DNA of 64,000 bases from NCBI GenBank assembly GCA_964636275.1, contig CAZWRN010000002.1:1-64000 (forward strand), written 5' to 3'. The notes beneath the pieces are model-generated. The model had not been told where the DNA came from. It made no database searches and saw only the letters and a program-made list of their open reading frames with translations. Position numbers and translations under genes: made by a program. This DNA is from CAZWRN01 sp964636275 (lineage in GTDB: Bacteria > Patescibacteriota > Microgenomatia > Daviesbacterales > UBA10151). This document shows positions 61,060 to 64,000 of this stretch, one piece after another (positions within the stretch are counted from its first letter, which is position 1; the number at the start of each line of letters is the position of its first letter).

Positions 61060-61176
61060 ATGTGCAACTGTGGCAACCGTAAAGAAAAATTCATCCCGCA
61101 AATTTTGAATTTTGTTTTAGCCAATCCACCATGCTGTTGTTCTTCCACATCGCAAATGGGAGGCAATAGTAGGTGA
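61060..61176 (+). CDS. Cys-rich microprotein (38 aa) in its own transcription unit
   Basis: Begins MCNCGNRKEKF and contains CCCSS in the middle; five Cys in 38 residues, basic overall. No family recognised. A strong promoter lies 9 nt upstream and an intrinsic terminator at 61216-61239 closes a unit of about 180 nt. Cys clustering suggests metal binding or disulphides. The unit could instead be a small RNA, with the ORF incidental; codon-level conservation would decide. Confidence 0.5.
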   Translation: MCNCGNRKEKFIPQILNFVLANPPCCCSSTSQMGGNSR

Positions 61177-61215
61177 TTAGTTAATTAGAGATTAGTTAAT
61201 TTAAAAGTTTCAAAG

Positions 61216-61239
61216 CCTCCCAGCTTGGGAGGTTTTTTT
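61216..61239 (+). terminator. Intrinsic terminator
   Basis: CCTCCCA (61216-61222), loop GCT, TGGGAGG (61226-61232), then seven T (61233-61239). The stem can be extended by a G-U and AAA/TTT pairs. It ends 18 bases before the methyltransferase ATG, so the Cys-rich unit is terminated there, or the methyltransferase is expressed by read-through. Confidence 0.8.
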
Positions 61240-61257
61240 ATGCAAAAAAGGATATCT

Positions 61258-62025
61258 ATGCCTTTAATTGAAGACCGGGAAACACGACAAGAAATAATAA
61301 CAAGATTAAATCAACAACCAATTTCAAGAGTTTCTGCAGATTATTGGGGATTGGGTTATGAGTTTAAAATGACTTCCGGGTGTCCTGAGGAAAGTAATCC
61401 CTTATTGGCGCAAAGAGTGGCAAAATTAGTACCTCAACTAGATAGTTCCGATCCTATTTTGGATATAGGGTCTGGTAGGCAGTATTTTGTTTCAAGCTTG
61501 GCAATGAAAACCGGTTATAAATTACCAGCGAATCCGATCATTACATTAGATGTTGCTCCAATTCTCTCCCAATATTTAAACACCCAACAAAATGTCAATC
61601 ATGTTCAGGCGGATGCAATGTATCTTCCTTTTTTAACTGAAAAAATTGGCCTTGTGACTAGTAATATGGCGATTGATTATGCTGATGATCCGAAAAAAGT
61701 AATCAGTGAGATGTATCGAGTTTTAAAGCCTGGCGGTTTTGCAGCATTTACATTGATGAGACCAAGCATGTTTGCCAAAGATCCTGATCGGTTTATTGAT
61801 AAACTGACAACCAGAAGCGCACTTCAGGACTATGTTATTACTAAACATATACTGGGTCATAATGTTCTAACAAACTCTGAGGCTGCAGTTAGACAAAGAT
61901 TTATAGATCACGGATTTGAGGTGATAGATTTAGTCGTTAGAACTTCAAATGGTGTAGATCCTGACAGATACCCTAATGCTCATAGCTGGTGGGAAGTAGA
62001 ATTACGAAAAAGAAGCGACGCTTAA
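61258..62025 (+). CDS. Class I SAM-dependent methyltransferase
   Basis: 255 residues from the ATG at 61258, which has AAAGGA 5 nt upstream; earlier in-frame starts lie in or next to the terminator. Methyltransferase motifs are ILDIGSGRQYF (motif I), a following acidic residue (ITLDVAP), and the post-motif VLKPGGFAAFTL. UbiE/COQ5-type or small-molecule methyltransferases look like this; the acceptor is unknown. The only signal for transcription visible nearby is the terminator itself, so attenuation is possible. Confidence 0.82.
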   Translation: MPLIEDRETRQEIITRLNQQPISRVSADYWGLGYEFKMTSGCPEESNPLLAQRVAKLVPQLDSSDPILDIGSGRQYFVSSLAMKTGYKLPANPIITLDVAPILSQYLNTQQNVNHVQADAMYLPFLTEKIGLVTSNMAIDYADDPKKVISEMYRVLKPGGFAAFTLMRPSMFAKDPDRFIDKLTTRSALQDYVITKHILGHNVLTNSEAAVRQRFIDHGFEVIDLVVRTSNGVDPDRYPNAHSWWEVELRKRSDA

Positions 62026-62050
62026 TCAAAAATGATTGCAAATTGGTATC

Positions 62051-62506
62051 TCAACTTGGCAATATTGCACTTATCCCAAAGCATATTACAGTCATCACAA
62101 ACATTTTGATATATAAAAATGGTACTCTGCCCCACCAGTCTTTGTGCCAATGAGCATACTGTTTTGTAAATTTTTTAAATCCATAATGAGGATTTAGCAC
62201 AAACCAGAAAAAATCCTCAAATACTACTCCCAAAAAAAACACCCCTAAAATCTGTAGTTCTAACTGTAACGTCCAGGGCAATCCTATCCAAAAAGGAAAA
62301 TGCAATAAAACCATAATCAACCAAAAAACCCAAAAATGATAACCGGTAAATTCTTGTTTCCCCCACAATAAACGGGTAAACCAATTTTTTACCCGCCAGG
62401 TCGGCAGAGCCGCTGCCCAGCCATCTTTACCTTCGATTTCAATCTCCAGCTTAGCCATAATAAAAGCCATCAGCAGAGAAAATAAAACTAATTTTAGAAT
62501 TAACAT
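62051..62506 (-). CDS. Membrane protein of unknown function
   Basis: 151 residues, four hydrophobic segments, with Trp- and His-rich loops (YHFWVFWLIMVLLHFPFW, YAHWHKDWWGRVP). Possibly membrane metal or lipid related. The ATG directly follows the GT2 stop (TAAATG), so it is coupled to that glycosyltransferase. No family recognised. Confidence 0.55.
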   Translation of the reverse strand: MLILKLVLFSLLMAFIMAKLEIEIEGKDGWAAALPTWRVKNWFTRLLWGKQEFTGYHFWVFWLIMVLLHFPFWIGLPWTLQLELQILGVFFLGVVFEDFFWFVLNPHYGFKKFTKQYAHWHKDWWGRVPFLYIKMFVMTVICFGISAILPS

Positions 62507-63304
62507 TTATTTGAAGTGTCCGTATTTATATTCAGTTGGGTTGCTATCGTAGCCTTTGGTAATGATGTGCAACCAAGATTTGATCATTTTAGTCACGTAT
62601 TGCAGCCGACCTTCGTGATTCATTCTTCTAGTTGATGTATATATTTTAGGATTTTTTAAAAATAAAAATTTATTACCAGCTTTACACATTCTTTGCACTA
62701 GCTCATGATCTTCAGCAAAACGCAGGCTTTCATCAAACCAACCAACTTTTTCAAAAGCCACTCGCCTGACATATAGATTAATACCCATGGCCATCGGATA
62801 AATTGGCTTGGTAGCTCGAAAGGCTACATCTGCAGCCACAAAAATGGCGGTGTCTTCGGCTTTATTGACGACCGATTTTATTTTTAACTCTAATGTCTTG
62901 CGTTGCTCTTCGCTGTGTTTGGGATCATCAGCCGGCAAATTGGTTGCAGCTGCCAGATCTGGCTTTCTTTCTAATACTTCCTGATAATATTTATCCAAAG
63001 CTTCGGTGTCTTTAAGAAAAACATCCGCATCCAAAAATAAAATGTGGGGTGCAGTCGTTTTTTTGACGCCGGTATTTCTTTGCCGGGAAATAGTTGATTT
63101 AGGAATCTGATAGAATTTGAGTTGTGGTAAAACTTTTTGCCTTTTTAAAACCTCAGACTTGGTTTTATCTGGGGAAAAAGCATCAACTACTGCAACTTCT
63201 TTGGGTTGAACAGTTTGAGCTGCAATCGAATCAAGCAGTTTACCAATAAAATTTTCTTCGTTTAAAGTTGGAATAACTATCGCTAAATCAATTATTTTTG
63301 CCAT
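62507..63304 (-). CDS. GT2-family glycosyltransferase
   Basis: 265 residues, single GT-A domain: LAIVIPTLNEENFIGKLLDS, EVAVVDAFSPD and ILFLDADVFL with the metal-binding DAD. Of the dolichyl-phosphate mannose synthase-like general type, but without a C-terminal membrane region. GGAG lies 7-8 nt before the ATG, inside the end of the upstream membrane gene (17 bp overlap). Donor unknown. Forms an operon with the two flanking membrane-protein genes. Confidence 0.85.
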   Translation of the reverse strand: MAKIIDLAIVIPTLNEENFIGKLLDSIAAQTVQPKEVAVVDAFSPDKTKSEVLKRQKVLPQLKFYQIPKSTISRQRNTGVKKTTAPHILFLDADVFLKDTEALDKYYQEVLERKPDLAAATNLPADDPKHSEEQRKTLELKIKSVVNKAEDTAIFVAADVAFRATKPIYPMAMGINLYVRRVAFEKVGWFDESLRFAEDHELVQRMCKAGNKFLFLKNPKIYTSTRRMNHEGRLQYVTKMIKSWLHIITKGYDSNPTEYKYGHFK

Positions 63305-63728
63305 ATTTAAATCTCCACAAGATGACTATTGTACCAAAAAATATTAACATCGCACCTTCAAAAGCGGTGATAAAAGAATAAAAAGGGATCCAAACAAGAA
63401 GTGAAGGGATATAACCAAAACTATCAGGCAGGTTATTGATTGTTCTAATTAACAAATATACCCCATGTCCTACCGCCCAAAATCCTAATATTGTCAAAAT
63501 ATTTTTGTATTTATTGATGTCTTTACGAATCTCCCAAATTAAAAAAGAGACTAATAATACAAATGACGCGTAAATCTGGGAGAGGAACCCGGAAAAAACA
63601 ACTGCATTTGCTGGCCAGACTGATTCAACATCTATCAATCGAATGTTTAAAAGATGAATCAACGCATCGACGAGTAGATAAAAAAATCCAGTAGTCAGCA
63701 GTCTTTTGATCCAGATCTCTTTTGTCAT
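63288..63728 (-). CDS. Membrane protein of unknown function
   Basis: 146 residues, four helices; the N-terminal helix carries FFYLLVDALIHLLNIRL and the last ends in a basic KYGKNN tail. TATAAT ends 6 nt before the ATG, so it heads the operon with the GT2 and the downstream membrane gene. Not recognised; probably linked to the glycosyltransferase it is coupled to. Confidence 0.6.
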   Translation of the reverse strand: MTKEIWIKRLLTTGFFYLLVDALIHLLNIRLIDVESVWPANAVVFSGFLSQIYASFVLLVSFLIWEIRKDINKYKNILTILGFWAVGHGVYLLIRTINNLPDSFGYIPSLLVWIPFYSFITAFEGAMLIFFGTIVILWRFKYGKNN

Positions 63729-63746
63729 TATATTATTATACCGGTT

Positions 63747-64000
63747 TTAGTGTTTTAATTCACTTTGGGCTACAATTGAAGCGTAGACTCCTTTTTTCTT
63801 CATCAGCTCCAAATGAGTGCCTCTTTCCACAATCCGACCCTTATCCATCACCAAAATCTGGTCGGCTTTTTGAACGGTTGAGAGACGGTGAGCTATGACA
63901 ATTTTAGTTAAAGTTTTTTCCTTAGACATATCCTCCAGCGCTTTTTGAATCATCGCCTCAGATAAAGTATCAAGATGTGATGTTGGCTCATCCATGATCA
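63747..64000 (-). CDS. ABC transporter ATP-binding protein, C-terminal end (partial)
   Basis: The frame enters from the right edge. Visible are the end of Walker B plus D-loop (DEPTSHLDTLSE), the H-loop (IVIAHRLSTV) and the terminal GRIVERGTHLELMKKKG, the usual tail of ABC exporter (MsbA/multidrug-type) nucleotide-binding domains. The upstream part, including Walker A and the membrane domain if fused, lies outside the window. Confidence 0.85.
   Translation of the reverse strand, partial: IMDEPTSHLDTLSEAMIQKALEDMSKEKTLTKIVIAHRLSTVQKADQILVMDKGRIVERGTHLELMKKKGVYASIVAQSELKH

Noticed and set aside
1..64000. tRNA, rRNA, CRISPR arrays, insertion sequences, prophage
   Set aside because: No TPsiC-type GGTTCRANTCC motif, regularly spaced repeats, transposase or phage structural genes were recognised; the S74 protein alone is not taken as phage evidence because it has a signal peptide and no phage neighbours.
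1..64000. Alternative genetic code with TGA recoded
   Set aside because: TGA closes many well-recognised genes at the expected place (for example mutM and TatD), so it is a normal stop.

Overview
The window looks like one contiguous, gene-dense stretch of an AT-rich bacterial chromosome, most likely a Patescibacteria/CPR member, perhaps of the Microgenomates type. That assignment is inference. It rests on short intergenic gaps, many small orphan proteins, a four-helix-bundle protein, an archaeal-type ATP-dependent DNA ligase, an endonuclease Q homologue and isolated isoprenoid genes. TGA is used as a normal stop. I saw no rRNA, tRNA, CRISPR array, insertion sequence or prophage.

Layout. 1-14731: cell-surface glycan region (AMP-forming acyl ligase, acyltransferase-3 protein, WecG/TagA/CpsF-SGNH fusion, two very large multi-domain GT2 glycosyltransferases, cupin, two orphan membrane proteins, O-antigen ligase/polymerase). 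14779-21783: exported proteins (Fn3-like, beta-rich, S74 tail-fibre-like, membrane-anchored DUF5666-like, dockerin-bearing glycoside hydrolase). 21823-29139: isoprenoid island (uppS, YjbQ-like protein, trans-polyprenyl synthase, sigma factor, isopentenyl phosphate kinase, ispG, idi-like gene, ispH). 29206-41424: housekeeping, repair and nucleotide clean-up (HAD and Nudix enzymes, pth, HD protein, EndoQ, TatD, DNA ligase), plus an unusual HAD/kinase fusion. 41499-46963: signalling (three neighbouring genes sharing a DHp-like helix motif, one of them a GGDEF protein; a Crp/Fnr regulator divergent from a CAP-domain operon; a degenerate Fic protein; DedA). 47087-64000: recF, MFS transporter, mutM, GT4 pair, DHH phosphoesterase, a frameshifted glycoside hydrolase, polA lacking its proofreading domain, a tiny Cys-rich gene with its own promoter and terminator, methyltransferase, GT2, and the end of an ABC transporter.

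The strongest window-wide signal is regulatory. More than twenty genes have a sigma-70 -10 hexamer ending only 5-9 nt before the start codon, often with a -35 box 17 bp further up. This places transcription starts at or next to the start codon, so leaderless mRNA appears to be the default for first genes. Shine-Dalgarno sequences appear mainly at internal operon genes and a few small ORFs. The pattern was used here to choose several start codons.

Best candidates for undescribed biology are the DHp/GGDEF three-gene module (41499-43587), the small Cys-rich transcription unit (61022-61239), the Crp-site and leader-hairpin control region (44346-44522), the permuted-HAD/kinase fusion (29859-31670), and an isoprenoid island that combines MEP enzymes with isopentenyl phosphate kinase and an IDI lacking its catalytic cysteine.
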